From assembly GCF_016786355.1 (NCBI RefSeq), contig NZ_JADWYX010000008.1, forward strand, positions 46,513 through 98,750: 52,238 nt of DNA, written 5' to 3'. The position numbers and the translations under genes are program-made. Below are positions 17,695-26,203 of the stretch, in pieces. Origin of the DNA: Frankia sp. AgB1.9. Its GTDB lineage: Bacteria > Actinomycetota > Actinomycetes > Frankiales > Frankiaceae. A model generated the notes under the pieces. The model worked only from the letters and a program-made list of their open reading frames with translations, did no database searches and was not told where the DNA came from. The stretch's first letter is position 1, and each line of letters begins with the position of its first letter.

Positions 17695-19185
17695 GTGTTC
17701 CTCGCGCCGTCCCGGCGGGCACCGCTCGGGCTGCTGCTGACGGCGCTGTGCGCCGGCACACTGCTCGTCGGGCCCGGGCTGGGTGGGTCGCCAGCGCTGG
17801 CCGCGCAGCCCAGCGAGTCCTGGTATGCCCGCGCGCTGCGGCTCGACGACGCCCACAAGCTCTCGACCGGGAACGGCGTCGTGGTGGCCGTCGTCGACGG
17901 TGGCGTTGACCCGACCGTCCCGGCGCTCGCCGGCTCGCTGGTGCCGGGTGCCGGCGTCGGCACGGACGCGGCGACGGACGGTCTGCGCGACGACGACCCG
18001 GACGGCCACGGCACCTCGATGGCCGGCATCATCGCCGCGCGCCCGGTCGGACCGGACGGCGCAGCCACCGGCTTCCTCGGCGTGGCGCCGGGCGCGAAGA
18101 TCCTCTCGATCTCCACCGGCCGAGAGACCGACCTGTCCGAGGTAGCCGAGGGAATCCGGCTCGCGACCGACCGCGGCGCGAAGGTGGTCAGCCTCTCGCT
18201 CGGCTCGCCCGGCCTGGCCGACTCGGACGAGCGTTCGGCGGTCACCTACGCGCTGTCCCACGACGTCGTGGTGGTCGCCGCGGCCGGCAACGTGGACTCC
18301 GGCGACACCGACCCGCTCGACCAGCAGATCAACGCCCCGGCGAACATCCCGGGCGTCATCGCGGTGACCGGCTCGGACTCCGGCGGGAAGTTCTGGGCCG
18401 GCTCGGCCTCGGGCCAGCGGGCCGTGCTCGCGGCGCCGGCCGCGCTCATCCGGGCGCCCGTCCCGGCCGCGCTGTCGCCGACTGGTTCCGAGGTCATCGA
18501 CGGCACCAGCAACTCGACGGCCATCGTCGCCGGGGTGGTAGCGCTGGTCCGCGCCGAGCACCCCGAGCTGAACGCGCCGAGCGTGATCGAGCTGCTCACC
18601 AGGACGGCGGACGACAAGGGCCCGCGCGGCTGGGACCGGCAGTTCGGCTACGGGATCGTGAATCCGGTGGCGGCGCTCACGCAGCCACCGGTCCCGGTCG
18701 CCGCCAACCCGCTGCTGACCGCCCCGCCGGGGGCCGGCGGCGGCACGCTGGCCACCGACGAGGACGCGCTGCTGGCCGCCGCGGGCGTCACCGTGCCACT
18801 TCCGGGGCCGACCGGGTCCGGCGACCGGCCTGTCCCGACCCCGCCCGTGGGCGCCTCGGTATCCGCGCCCGGGCATCACGGGCCCGGCAGGCTGGCCTGG
18901 GCCGGCGGTCTCGCGGTCGCCGTCCTGCTCGGGATCGCCCTCGGCGTGGGCACGTTCTCGCTGCGCCGGGCGCTGTCTGGGCCAGCGCAGGGCAGCCCCC
19001 GACGGCCCGGCAGCACCCCGCCGACCGTGGCCGCTGCGACGCCGGCCGTGGGCGCCGTGATACCGGCCGTGGGCGCCGCGCCGCCGGCCGCGGCCGGTAT
19101 GCCGGTGGCCGTGGCTCCGGGAGCACCGCCCGGCCAACCGTCCGTGAGCCCGCCGCCCGCTGGGGGAGCTGGGCGTTACAGGTGA
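17695..19185 (+). CDS. Mycosin-like subtilisin protease (S8), membrane-anchored
   Basis: 496 residues: a signal peptide (about 1-35), a subtilase domain, a proline/alanine-rich stretch, one transmembrane helix (near residue 400) and a cytoplasmic tail of Pro-Ala-Val-Gly repeats. The catalytic triad is D68 (V-V-D-G-G), H105 (G-H-G-T-S-M-A-G) and S272 (D-G-T-S-N-S-T-A). This architecture is that of MycP proteases, which stabilise and regulate type VII (ESX) secretion. No ESX component is in the window, so it is either an orphan or works with a locus elsewhere. GTG 17695 is chosen because it directly precedes the signal peptide and has a G-rich site upstream; the frame is open to 17530. Confidence 0.86.
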   Translation: MFLAPSRRAPLGLLLTALCAGTLLVGPGLGGSPALAAQPSESWYARALRLDDAHKLSTGNGVVVAVVDGGVDPTVPALAGSLVPGAGVGTDAATDGLRDDDPDGHGTSMAGIIAARPVGPDGAATGFLGVAPGAKILSISTGRETDLSEVAEGIRLATDRGAKVVSLSLGSPGLADSDERSAVTYALSHDVVVVAAAGNVDSGDTDPLDQQINAPANIPGVIAVTGSDSGGKFWAGSASGQRAVLAAPAALIRAPVPAALSPTGSEVIDGTSNSTAIVAGVVALVRAEHPELNAPSVIELLTRTADDKGPRGWDRQFGYGIVNPVAALTQPPVPVAANPLLTAPPGAGGGTLATDEDALLAAAGVTVPLPGPTGSGDRPVPTPPVGASVSAPGHHGPGRLAWAGGLAVAVLLGIALGVGTFSLRRALSGPAQGSPRRPGSTPPTVAAATPAVGAVIPAVGAAPPAAAGMPVAVAPGAPPGQPSVSPPPAGGAGRYR

Positions 19186-19206
19186 TCACCGTTGGCGCGG
19201 CGCCGG

Positions 19207-19212
19207 TAACAT
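19207..19212 (+). promoter_or_regulatory. -10 box TAACAT of a probable leaderless promoter for tyrS
   Basis: TAACAT ends exactly 6 nt before ATG 19219. The GAGGGA just before the ATG is too close to work as a ribosome binding site, which supports a leaderless transcript. Confidence 0.5.
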
Positions 19213-19218
19213 GAGGGA

Positions 19219-20508
19219 ATGACGAGCGCGCTACTCGACGAGCTGTCCTGGCGTGGGCTGATCCACGACAGCACCGACGCCGCGGAGCTGCGGAACCACC
19301 TCGACAGTGCGGCTCGGCGCGTCTACATCGGCTTCGACCCGACGGCGCCGGGACTGACGATCGGCCACATGTTGCCGATCACCCTGCTGATCCGGGCCGC
19401 CCGTGCGGGCATCCGGCCGGTCGCCCTGTTCGGCGGCGGGACCGGCCTCATCGGTGACCCGTCCGGCAAGTCGGTCGAGCGCCAGCTGCTGTCCCCGCAG
19501 GACGTCGCCGCCAACGTGGCGCGCCACCAGGAGCTGATGCGCAACATCTTCGCGCGCGCCCTGCCGGCGGAGCAGATGCCGATCTTCGTGGACAACTCCG
19601 CGTGGCTCGGCGGCCTCGGGCTGATCGAGTTCCTGCGTGACGTCGGCAAGCACTTCCCGATCGGCGAGATGACGAAGCGGGACAGCGTCCGGCGCCGGCT
19701 CGAGGACCCCGACGTCGGCCTGTCGTACACCGAGTTCAGCTACATGCTGCTGCAGGCCTACGACTTCCGGCGCCTCTGCGAGGACCACGGCGTCACCGTG
19801 CAGATGGGCGCCTCCGACCAGTGGGGCAACATCGTCGCGGGCATCGACTACATCCGCCGGGTGCTGCGGACCCAGGCCCACGGGCTCACCTGCCCGCTGC
19901 TGCTGCGCTCCGACGGGACCAAGTTCGGCAAGTCGGAGAAGGGCGCGGTCTGGATCTCGGCCGACGGCACCTCGCCTTACACGTTCTACCAGTTCGTGAT
20001 CAACCAGTCGGACGAGAACGCCCGCCAGTTCGCGCTGTTCTTCTCGCTGGCCGACCGGGAGTCGCTGGAGAAGCTGTTCGCCCAGCATGCCGAGACCCCG
20101 TCCCGCCGGGCGCTGCAGCGCTACCTGGCCCGGGAGATGACGACCCTGGTGCATGGCGAGGAGGCCACCGACGCGGCCGAGGCCGCCTCCGAGGCCCTCT
20201 TCACCGGCGACGTGCGCGCGATCAGCCCGCAGCTGTTCGGCGACGTGTTCACCGACGTCCCGAGCATCGACGAGCCCCGCTCCCGGCTGGACGGGGACGG
20301 CTGGCCGGTGGTCGATCTGCTGATCGCGGTCGGCCTGGCCAGCAGCAAGAAGGTCGCCCGCGAGCACCTCGGCAACGGCGCCATCTCGATCAACGGCGAC
20401 AAGGTGTCCGACCTCGACGCCAGGGTCACCGCCGCGGACCTGCTGCACGGCTCGGTCCTGCTGGTCCGCCGCGGCAAGCGCGAGTGGCGCCTCGCGCGGT
20501 TCGCCTAG
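19219..20508 (+). CDS. tyrS: Tyrosyl-tRNA synthetase
   Basis: 429 residues of the bacterial TyrRS type. The class I signature appears as T-I-G-H (residues 47-50), the KMSKS motif as K-F-G-K-S (about 235-239), and the tyrosine pocket around Y-T-E-F-S-Y-M-L-L-Q-A-Y-D-F. A C-terminal S4 RNA-binding domain (about 365-429) completes it. It charges tRNA-Tyr in the cytoplasm. It sits between the mycosin-like gene and the sugar genes, unrelated to its neighbours by function; its own leaderless promoter fits independent expression. No T-box-like leader is possible in the short upstream gap. Confidence 0.96.
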   Translation: MTSALLDELSWRGLIHDSTDAAELRNHLDSAARRVYIGFDPTAPGLTIGHMLPITLLIRAARAGIRPVALFGGGTGLIGDPSGKSVERQLLSPQDVAANVARHQELMRNIFARALPAEQMPIFVDNSAWLGGLGLIEFLRDVGKHFPIGEMTKRDSVRRRLEDPDVGLSYTEFSYMLLQAYDFRRLCEDHGVTVQMGASDQWGNIVAGIDYIRRVLRTQAHGLTCPLLLRSDGTKFGKSEKGAVWISADGTSPYTFYQFVINQSDENARQFALFFSLADRESLEKLFAQHAETPSRRALQRYLAREMTTLVHGEEATDAAEAASEALFTGDVRAISPQLFGDVFTDVPSIDEPRSRLDGDGWPVVDLLIAVGLASSKKVAREHLGNGAISINGDKVSDLDARVTAADLLHGSVLLVRRGKREWRLARFA

Positions 20509-20612
20509 GCGGGCGCCCCTCGTGGCCCTCGCGTGGGCCGCCGGCCGGCCTCTCGGGCGACCCGGGCAACCGGTGCCACGCTGGCTCCACCCGTGAGGTG
20601 GAGGAGACGCGC

Positions 20613-21638
20613 ATGAAGGTGCTGGTCACCGGCACGGAGGGCTACCTCGGCAGCCTGCTCGCGCCCGAGCTGCTGCGCGCCGGCCACGACGTCGTCGGCC
20701 TCGACACCGGCTACTACAACCAGGGCTGGCTCTATCGCGGCCCGGACCGGGCGCCGTACACGCTGCGCAAGGACCTGCGGCACGTCACCGCCGAGGACCT
20801 GGCCGGCGTCGACGCCGTCGTCCATCTGGCCGAGCTGTCCAACGACCCGCTGGGCGAGCTCGCGCCCGAGGTCACGTACAAGATCAACCATCAGGGCTCG
20901 GTCCGGCTGGCCCTGCTCGCGAAGCAGGCGGGGGTCGGGCGGTTCGTCTACATGTCCTCGTGCAGCGTCTACGGGGTCGCGACCGGCGGCGACGTCACCG
21001 AGACGTCCCCGGTCAACCCCAGGACCGCGTACGCCGAGTGCAAGGTGATGGTGGAACGGGACGTCGCGCCGCTGGCGGACGACTCCTTCTCGCCGACGTT
21101 CCTGCGCAACGCGACCGCGTACGGCGCCTCGCCCCGGATGCGGTTCGACATCGTGCTGAACAACCTGTGCGGCGTCGCCTGGACCGTCGGCGAGATCGCG
21201 ATGACGTCCGACGGCACGCCCTGGCGGCCGCTCGTGCACGGGCTGGACATCGCCAAGGCGATCGGCTGCGTCCTGGCCGCTCCCCGGGACGCGGTGCACA
21301 ACGAGATCTTCAACGTCGGGGCCAGCGCGCAGAACTACCAGGTCCGCGAGATCGCAGACGCCGTGGCGGCCGTCTTCCCCGGCTGCCGGATGAGCTTCGG
21401 GGACAGCAGCGGCGACGACCGCAGCTACCGGGTGAACTTCGACAAGATCCACCAGCGGCTGCCCGGCTTCAGCTGCGACTGGGACGCCTTGCGCGGCGCC
21501 CGCCAGCTTTTCGACCTGTTCAGCCAGATAGAACTGGACGAGCCGACCTTCACCGGCCGCGGCCACACCCGGCTCAAGCAGCTCCAACACCTGATCGCCA
21601 CCAAACAACTGGACGCCGACCTCTTCTGGACCTACTGA
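20613..21638 (+). CDS. NAD-dependent sugar-nucleotide epimerase/dehydratase (extended SDR)
   Basis: 341 residues. The Rossmann motif V-T-G-T-E-G-Y-L-G-S at the N-terminus binds NAD(H), and the catalytic Y-A-E-C-K (Tyr-x3-Lys) follows S-S-C-S-V-Y-G. Residues 95-230 contain the substrate-facing loops of RmlB/GalE-like enzymes. The ATG has GAGGAG 6 nt upstream. It is followed by a 3,5-epimerase-like gene and a sugar C-methyltransferase, so it probably acts on a nucleotide-linked 4-keto-deoxysugar, as an epimerase or 4-ketoreductase. Whether the carrier is CDP or dTDP is not shown; the CDP route is suggested by rfbF at 37320-38159. Confidence 0.9.
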   Translation: MKVLVTGTEGYLGSLLAPELLRAGHDVVGLDTGYYNQGWLYRGPDRAPYTLRKDLRHVTAEDLAGVDAVVHLAELSNDPLGELAPEVTYKINHQGSVRLALLAKQAGVGRFVYMSSCSVYGVATGGDVTETSPVNPRTAYAECKVMVERDVAPLADDSFSPTFLRNATAYGASPRMRFDIVLNNLCGVAWTVGEIAMTSDGTPWRPLVHGLDIAKAIGCVLAAPRDAVHNEIFNVGASAQNYQVREIADAVAAVFPGCRMSFGDSSGDDRSYRVNFDKIHQRLPGFSCDWDALRGARQLFDLFSQIELDEPTFTGRGHTRLKQLQHLIATKQLDADLFWTY

Positions 21639-21743
21639 GCGAAGTAGGCGCCGGGGCGCGGAGAGGCTGGTACCCGGGTTCCGGTGGTCGCGGGCTGGGA
21701 CGACGATGGGCCTGTCCATTGATCCTTGCCTTGGAGGCCATTA

Positions 21744-22322
21744 GTGATCATCGCGCCGGCCGGGCTCGACGGGGTGTTCATCGTCGACATCGAGCCGTTC
21801 TCCGACGAGCGCGGCCTGTTCGCCCGGACGTTCTGCCGGGACGAGTTCGCCGCCGCGGGGCTCGACGTCGACGTCTCCCAGTGCAGCGTCGCCTACAACA
21901 GGCGGGCCGGTACGGTCCGTGGCCTGCACTGGGCCGGCGCTCCGGTCCAGGAGACGAAGCTGGTCCGGGTCACCAGGGGCGCGCTGCTGGATGTGGTGGT
22001 CGACACCAGGCCTGGCTCGCCGACCTTCCTGCGCCATGTCGCCGTCGAGCTGTCCGCGGACAACCACCGGGCGCTGTTCATCGGGGCGGGACTGGCCCAT
22101 GGGTACCAGACCCTCGTCGACGACACCGAGGCCAGCTACCAGATGAACGTCCCCTTCCGGCCGGGCTTCGACCGGGGCCTGCGCCACGACGACCCGGCGC
22201 TCGGTATCGCGTGGCCACTGCCGGTATCGGTGATCTCGGACAAGGACCGCACCTGGCCCCTGCTGTCCGGCGCCGACGTGGACCCGGCGGACCTGGGCAA
22301 GGCCGCCGTGGCCAACGCGTGA
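21744..22322 (+). CDS. dTDP-4-dehydrorhamnose 3,5-epimerase-like protein (RmlC family)
   Basis: 192 residues, a cupin of the RmlC family. F-S-D-E-R-G-L-F-A-R-T-F, V-R-G-L-H-W (catalytic His) and the G-L-A-H-G-Y-Q-T region are conserved. These enzymes epimerise C3 and C5 (or only one of them) of nucleotide-linked 4-keto-6-deoxysugars. GTG 21744 is chosen because GGAGG lies 6 nt upstream. Its TGA stop is the first part of a 75-bp palindromic repeat. Given the neighbours, the true substrate may be a CDP- or dTDP-linked sugar other than rhamnose precursor, so the symbol rmlC is withheld. Confidence 0.88.
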   Translation: MIIAPAGLDGVFIVDIEPFSDERGLFARTFCRDEFAAAGLDVDVSQCSVAYNRRAGTVRGLHWAGAPVQETKLVRVTRGALLDVVVDTRPGSPTFLRHVAVELSADNHRALFIGAGLAHGYQTLVDDTEASYQMNVPFRPGFDRGLRHDDPALGIAWPLPVSVISDKDRTWPLLSGADVDPADLGKAAVANA

Positions 22323-22394
22323 TCGCCGTTTGAGCGCCGGGATGGTCGTGAAAACGCCCCCACGACGACCATCGGAGGGCCAAAACCGCGATCA
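22320..22394. repeat. 75-bp palindromic interspersed repeat, copy 1
   Basis: It begins TGATCGCCGTTT and ends CGCGATCA, so its termini are inverted. The core includes ATGGTCGTG and GAGGGCC. A second element of exactly the same length lies at 48521-48595; ungapped alignment gives 55 of 75 identical positions. The first three bases are the stop codon of the upstream epimerase gene. Confidence 0.75.
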
Positions 22395-22675
22395 AGGCCA
22401 CGCTGGGCCCGGCTACGGCCGCGCAAAGCGCGCATAGCCGTACTGCTCGCTTACCCACGGCGTCCAAACTGCTTGTGCTCGGCATGTGTGTGCGCTGATG
22501 TCCGTGTGGTGGGCGATACCATGACCTGCCGAGAGAGTGCGGATCGTTGTCCCCGGAGGGGACCCGGCGGCCGGCCAACTGGTAGCCACCGGCCCTGCGG
22601 CCGACGCACTTTCGGCCTGGCTGGGTCACAGACCGCGAGGCCCGGCTGCGACCGGGCGGTGAGGCAGGGGAGCGC
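22395..22675. other. Intergenic region before the sugar C-methyltransferase
   Basis: With the repeat, the gene-free stretch is about 350 nt. It holds a stem-loop (CGGCTA...TAGCCG around CGCGC-aaa-GCGCG, 22410-22440) that could end the upstream transcript, and TACCAT at 22517-22522, a possible -10 box for a promoter with a leader of about 145 nt. No -35 is clear. Confidence 0.4.
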
Positions 22676-23923
22676 ATGTCAGGGGCCACCGAGGTGACCA
22701 CGTGCCGGTCGTGCGGCGGCGAACGGCCGCGGCCGTTCCTGTCGCTCGGGTCCACGCCGGTGGCCAACCGGCTGGTCCGCGCGGACGCGCTGGACGCCGT
22801 CGACCCGACGTTCCCGCTCGGGGTCGGCTTCTGCGAGCGCTGCGCTCTCGTCCAGCTCACCCACGTGCTGCCCGCCGATGAGATCTTCGACGCGGACTAC
22901 CCGTACTTCTCGTCGTTCTCGGACATGCTCGTGCGGCACTCCGAGAAGAACGTCGTAGAACTGATCGAGAGCCTCGGCCTCGGGCCGGACAGCCTGGTCG
23001 TCGAGGTGGCCAGCAACGACGGCTACCTGCTCAAGGCGTTCGTCGAGCGCGGCATCCCGGTGCTCGGCATCGAGCCGACACCCGGCCCGGCCGCCGCGGC
23101 CCGCGAGGTCGGGGTGCCGACCCGCGAGGAGTTCTTCGGCGCCGAGGTGGCCCGCCGGCTGGTCGACGAGGGCCTGCGCGCCGACGTGATCATCGCGAAC
23201 AACGTGATGGCGCACGTCCCGGACCTGAACAGCTTCGTAGAGGGCTTCTCGATCCTGCTCAAGGACGACGGCGTCATCAGCGTCGAGAACCCGGGGGTCG
23301 GCGCGCTGCTGGACCACACCGAGTTCGACACGATCTACCACGAGCATTTCTGCTACTTCTCCACGATCGCGGTCGACGCGCTGCTGCGCCGGCACGGCCT
23401 GGAGCTGGTCGGCGTCACCGAGTTCCCCGAGCTGCACGGCGGCACGCTGCGCTGGCGGGCGGGCCGGGCCGGCGCGGCGGGCCGTCCGGATCCGTCGGTC
23501 GCCCGGGTGCTCGCCGCGGAGCGGGCCGCCGGGCTGGACTCGTTCGACCGGTACGGCAGCTTCGGCGCCGAGGTCGGCGCGCTGCAGGACGAGCTGCGCA
23601 CGCTGCTGTCCGACCTGAAGGCCAAGGGCGCGACGATCGCCGCCTACGCCGCCGCCGCCAAGGGCGCGACGCTGCTGAACTCGACCGGCATCGACACCCG
23701 GCTCGTCGACTTCGTCGTGGACCGCAACACCCACAAGCAGGGCAGGTACATGCCGGGGGCCCGGCTGCCGATCCTGGCGCCGGAGGCCCTGCTCGACCGG
23801 CAGCCGGACTACCTGCTGCTGCTCGCCTGGAACGTGAAGAACGAGATCATGGCGCAGCAGGCCGAGTACGCGGCCCGAGGCGGCTCGTTCATCGTCCCCG
23901 TGCCCCGCCCGGTCATCCTGTAG
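22676..23923 (+). CDS. Sugar C-methyltransferase, SAM-dependent (TylCIII/NovU type)
   Basis: 415 residues in three parts. An N-terminal zinc-binding domain carries C-x2-C pairs (C-R-S-C near residue 10; C-E-R-C near 59). A class I SAM domain follows with V-V-E-V-A-S-N-D-G-Y-L-L and V-L-G-I-E-P-T. The C-terminal domain contains Y-H-E-H-F-C-Y-F, the conserved His segment of this family. Such enzymes add a methyl group at C3 (or C5) of a nucleotide-linked 4-keto-deoxysugar, giving branched-chain sugars such as mycarose. GGGGAG precedes the ATG by a few nt. It is followed after 8 nt by the flippase gene, probably in one operon. Confidence 0.9.
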   Translation: MSGATEVTTCRSCGGERPRPFLSLGSTPVANRLVRADALDAVDPTFPLGVGFCERCALVQLTHVLPADEIFDADYPYFSSFSDMLVRHSEKNVVELIESLGLGPDSLVVEVASNDGYLLKAFVERGIPVLGIEPTPGPAAAAREVGVPTREEFFGAEVARRLVDEGLRADVIIANNVMAHVPDLNSFVEGFSILLKDDGVISVENPGVGALLDHTEFDTIYHEHFCYFSTIAVDALLRRHGLELVGVTEFPELHGGTLRWRAGRAGAAGRPDPSVARVLAAERAAGLDSFDRYGSFGAEVGALQDELRTLLSDLKAKGATIAAYAAAAKGATLLNSTGIDTRLVDFVVDRNTHKQGRYMPGARLPILAPEALLDRQPDYLLLLAWNVKNEIMAQQAEYAARGGSFIVPVPRPVIL

Positions 23924-23931
23924 GCGGGGCG

Positions 23932-26199
23932 ATGGAGCGGCCTGGGCGGCCGCCGGCCCGGGCCGGGGACCCGGAGCGGACCGAGGACCCGGGACAGACC
24001 GACGACGTGGGACAGACCTACGACGCGGTATGGACCGAGGACGCGGGATGGACCGGGCGCGCCGAGCCCGGCGGCGGCGACCACTGGGTTCCCGACCGGG
24101 TGACGCCCGCGGGCCGGCCGCCCGAGGTCCGGTGGACGCAACGCCGGCCCGATCGCGGCTGGCAGCGGCCGGCCCAGGCGGACCGGGCCGAGCCTGGCCG
24201 CTCCCGTGACGGGCGCCCCCGTGAGGGTGTCGACCTGCTGTTGGGGCAGCTGCAGAGCGGCTTCATGGGCAGCGTCACCCAGACGATCGACCTCTCGATG
24301 CTGCAGCACCTGCTCGCCGACGAGCAGGTCCGGCGCGACCTGGCCGGCCGGGCGGGCGGCGCGCCGGGCAGCTGGGTCCCCGACCCCGGTGACCCCGAGG
24401 GCACCCAGGCGCTGCGCCTGCGGCCCCGGCCCGGCGACCGGGACGGCTCTCGCCCGGACGGCTCTCGCCCGGACCCCGAGGGCACCCAGGCCTTCGTCCG
24501 CGACCGGGCCGGCGAGGACCCGCGCCGGGCCAGGACCGATGCCGAAGGCACCCAGCTCCTGCGCCGGGACGGCCTGCCCGCTCGCCCGCCCGAACAGCCC
24601 GGCCCGGACGCGGACGGCACCCAGCTGCTGCGTCGCCCCCCGTCCCACCGCCGCCGGCCGGACCGGTCTGGCTACCCGGACCGGTCTGGCTACCTGGATC
24701 GATCTGGCTACGAGGACGCCCGTCGCCGTGAACCGCTACTGCGGGATCTCGACGAGGCCGACCCGCCGCGCGGGCCGGCGCCGGACGCCTGGGCCCGTGA
24801 CGAGGCCGCGTCCAGCCCGGCGAAGGGCACCCCGCGCAGCCGGGCCCTCTGGACCCTGGCCGACCAGCTCATCTCCAGCGGCACCAACTCGGTGCTGATG
24901 TTCGTCGTCGCCCGCGAGGTGTCGAAGGTCGACTTCGGGGCGTTCTCCGTCGCGTTCGCCGTGTTCGCGGTCATCATCGGGTTTTCCAAGGCGGCCGGCG
25001 CGCAGCCGTTGAGCATCCGCTACTCCGGTGCCCCCGAGGCGGTGTTCGGGCGCGCCGCCGCGCGGGCGACCGGCGCGGCGCTGCTGCTCGGCGTGATCGC
25101 CGGTGCCGGCTGCGCGCTGGCTGGCGCGGCCATCGGCGGCCTGACCGGGTCGGCGCTGGTCACGCTGGGCCTCGTGCTGCCCGGCCTGCTGGTGCAGGAC
25201 CAGTGGCGGCAGGTCTTCTTCGCCCAGGGCCGGCCGGCGGCGGCGGCGGCGAACGACGGAGTCTGGGCCGTGGTCCAGCTGATCGGGGTGACGCTGCTGC
25301 TCGAGCGGCACGTCACGCTCGCGGCACCGATGCTGCTGGCCTGGGGAGCGTCGGCGGCCGTGGCGGCGCTGATCGGCGTCGCGCAGGCCGGGTTCTGGCC
25401 GGCACCCGGCCGGGCCCTGGACTGGGTGCGGGAACATCGCGACATCAACGGCTATCTGGCGCTGGAGTTCATCACGATCCAGGGCGCGCTGAACGCGAGC
25501 CTGCTGATCATCGGCGTGATCGGCGCGGTGGAGCTGGTCGGGGCGCTGCGAGGTGTGCAGACCCTGCTGGGGCCGACGACGGTCCTCGCGATGGGCCTGA
25601 TCAGCTGGGCGATCCCGGAGTTCTCCCGGCGCACGGACATGACCGCGGCCGCCCGGATGCGCGCCGCCTACCTGCTGTCCGCCGCCGTCGCGTCGGTCGG
25701 GATCGTGTGGGGCCTGGGCTTCCTGTTCCTCGGCACGGTCCGCGTCGGCGGGCATCAGCTCGGGCAGACGCTGCTCGGCGACACGTGGTCCCAGACCCAC
25801 CGCCTGCTGGCCCTGTCGATCCTGCAGCAGGCCGGCGCCGCGTCCACCGTCGGCGTGAGCTGCATGCTGATCGCCCTCGGCCGGGCGAAGAACACCTTCC
25901 GGCTGAACGTGATCGCTGCGCCGCAGCTGCTGCTCTACCCGGTCATCGGCGTGGCGCTCGGCGGCGGCACCGGCGCCGTGCTGGGCTTCACAGTGGCGAA
26001 CTGGATCATGCTTCCGTTCTGGGTCCGGATGCTGCGCGACGCCGCGAAGGAGGCCGAGCGGGCGAGCAGGGCCGCCCGTCGTGGGCGGGGCGACCGTCCG
26101 AGCGGGACGGGAGAGCGGCGAGACGAGCGCGCCGGGCCGGTCCGCCAGCCGGCCGCCCGACGCGGCGCGCCGGCGACGAAGAACCTGAGCGTGGAGTGA
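23932..26199 (+). CDS. Wzx-like polysaccharide flippase with long disordered N-terminal head
   Basis: 755 residues. About 300 N-terminal residues are hydrophilic and low in complexity, with several repeats: four E/D-G-T-Q motifs (T158, T185, T207, T230), two S-R-P-D-G/P units and three D-R-S-G-Y units near 245-262. From about residue 304 the protein is an integral membrane domain with about 12 hydrophobic segments, like MATE/MOP-superfamily oligosaccharide flippases that move lipid-linked glycan units across the membrane. A short conserved-looking helix region (L-L-L-G-Q-L-Q-S-G-F-M near residue 103) precedes the motifs. ATG 23932 is 8 nt after the methyltransferase stop. The repeated Thr-Gln motifs look like kinase/FHA-type docking sites; that is inference. 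Confidence 0.82.
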   Translation: MERPGRPPARAGDPERTEDPGQTDDVGQTYDAVWTEDAGWTGRAEPGGGDHWVPDRVTPAGRPPEVRWTQRRPDRGWQRPAQADRAEPGRSRDGRPREGVDLLLGQLQSGFMGSVTQTIDLSMLQHLLADEQVRRDLAGRAGGAPGSWVPDPGDPEGTQALRLRPRPGDRDGSRPDGSRPDPEGTQAFVRDRAGEDPRRARTDAEGTQLLRRDGLPARPPEQPGPDADGTQLLRRPPSHRRRPDRSGYPDRSGYLDRSGYEDARRREPLLRDLDEADPPRGPAPDAWARDEAASSPAKGTPRSRALWTLADQLISSGTNSVLMFVVAREVSKVDFGAFSVAFAVFAVIIGFSKAAGAQPLSIRYSGAPEAVFGRAAARATGAALLLGVIAGAGCALAGAAIGGLTGSALVTLGLVLPGLLVQDQWRQVFFAQGRPAAAAANDGVWAVVQLIGVTLLLERHVTLAAPMLLAWGASAAVAALIGVAQAGFWPAPGRALDWVREHRDINGYLALEFITIQGALNASLLIIGVIGAVELVGALRGVQTLLGPTTVLAMGLISWAIPEFSRRTDMTAAARMRAAYLLSAAVASVGIVWGLGFLFLGTVRVGGHQLGQTLLGDTWSQTHRLLALSILQQAGAASTVGVSCMLIALGRAKNTFRLNVIAAPQLLLYPVIGVALGGGTGAVLGFTVANWIMLPFWVRMLRDAAKEAERASRAARRGRGDRPSGTGERRDERAGPVRQPAARRGAPATKNLSVE

Positions 26200-26203
26200 C
26201 TCG

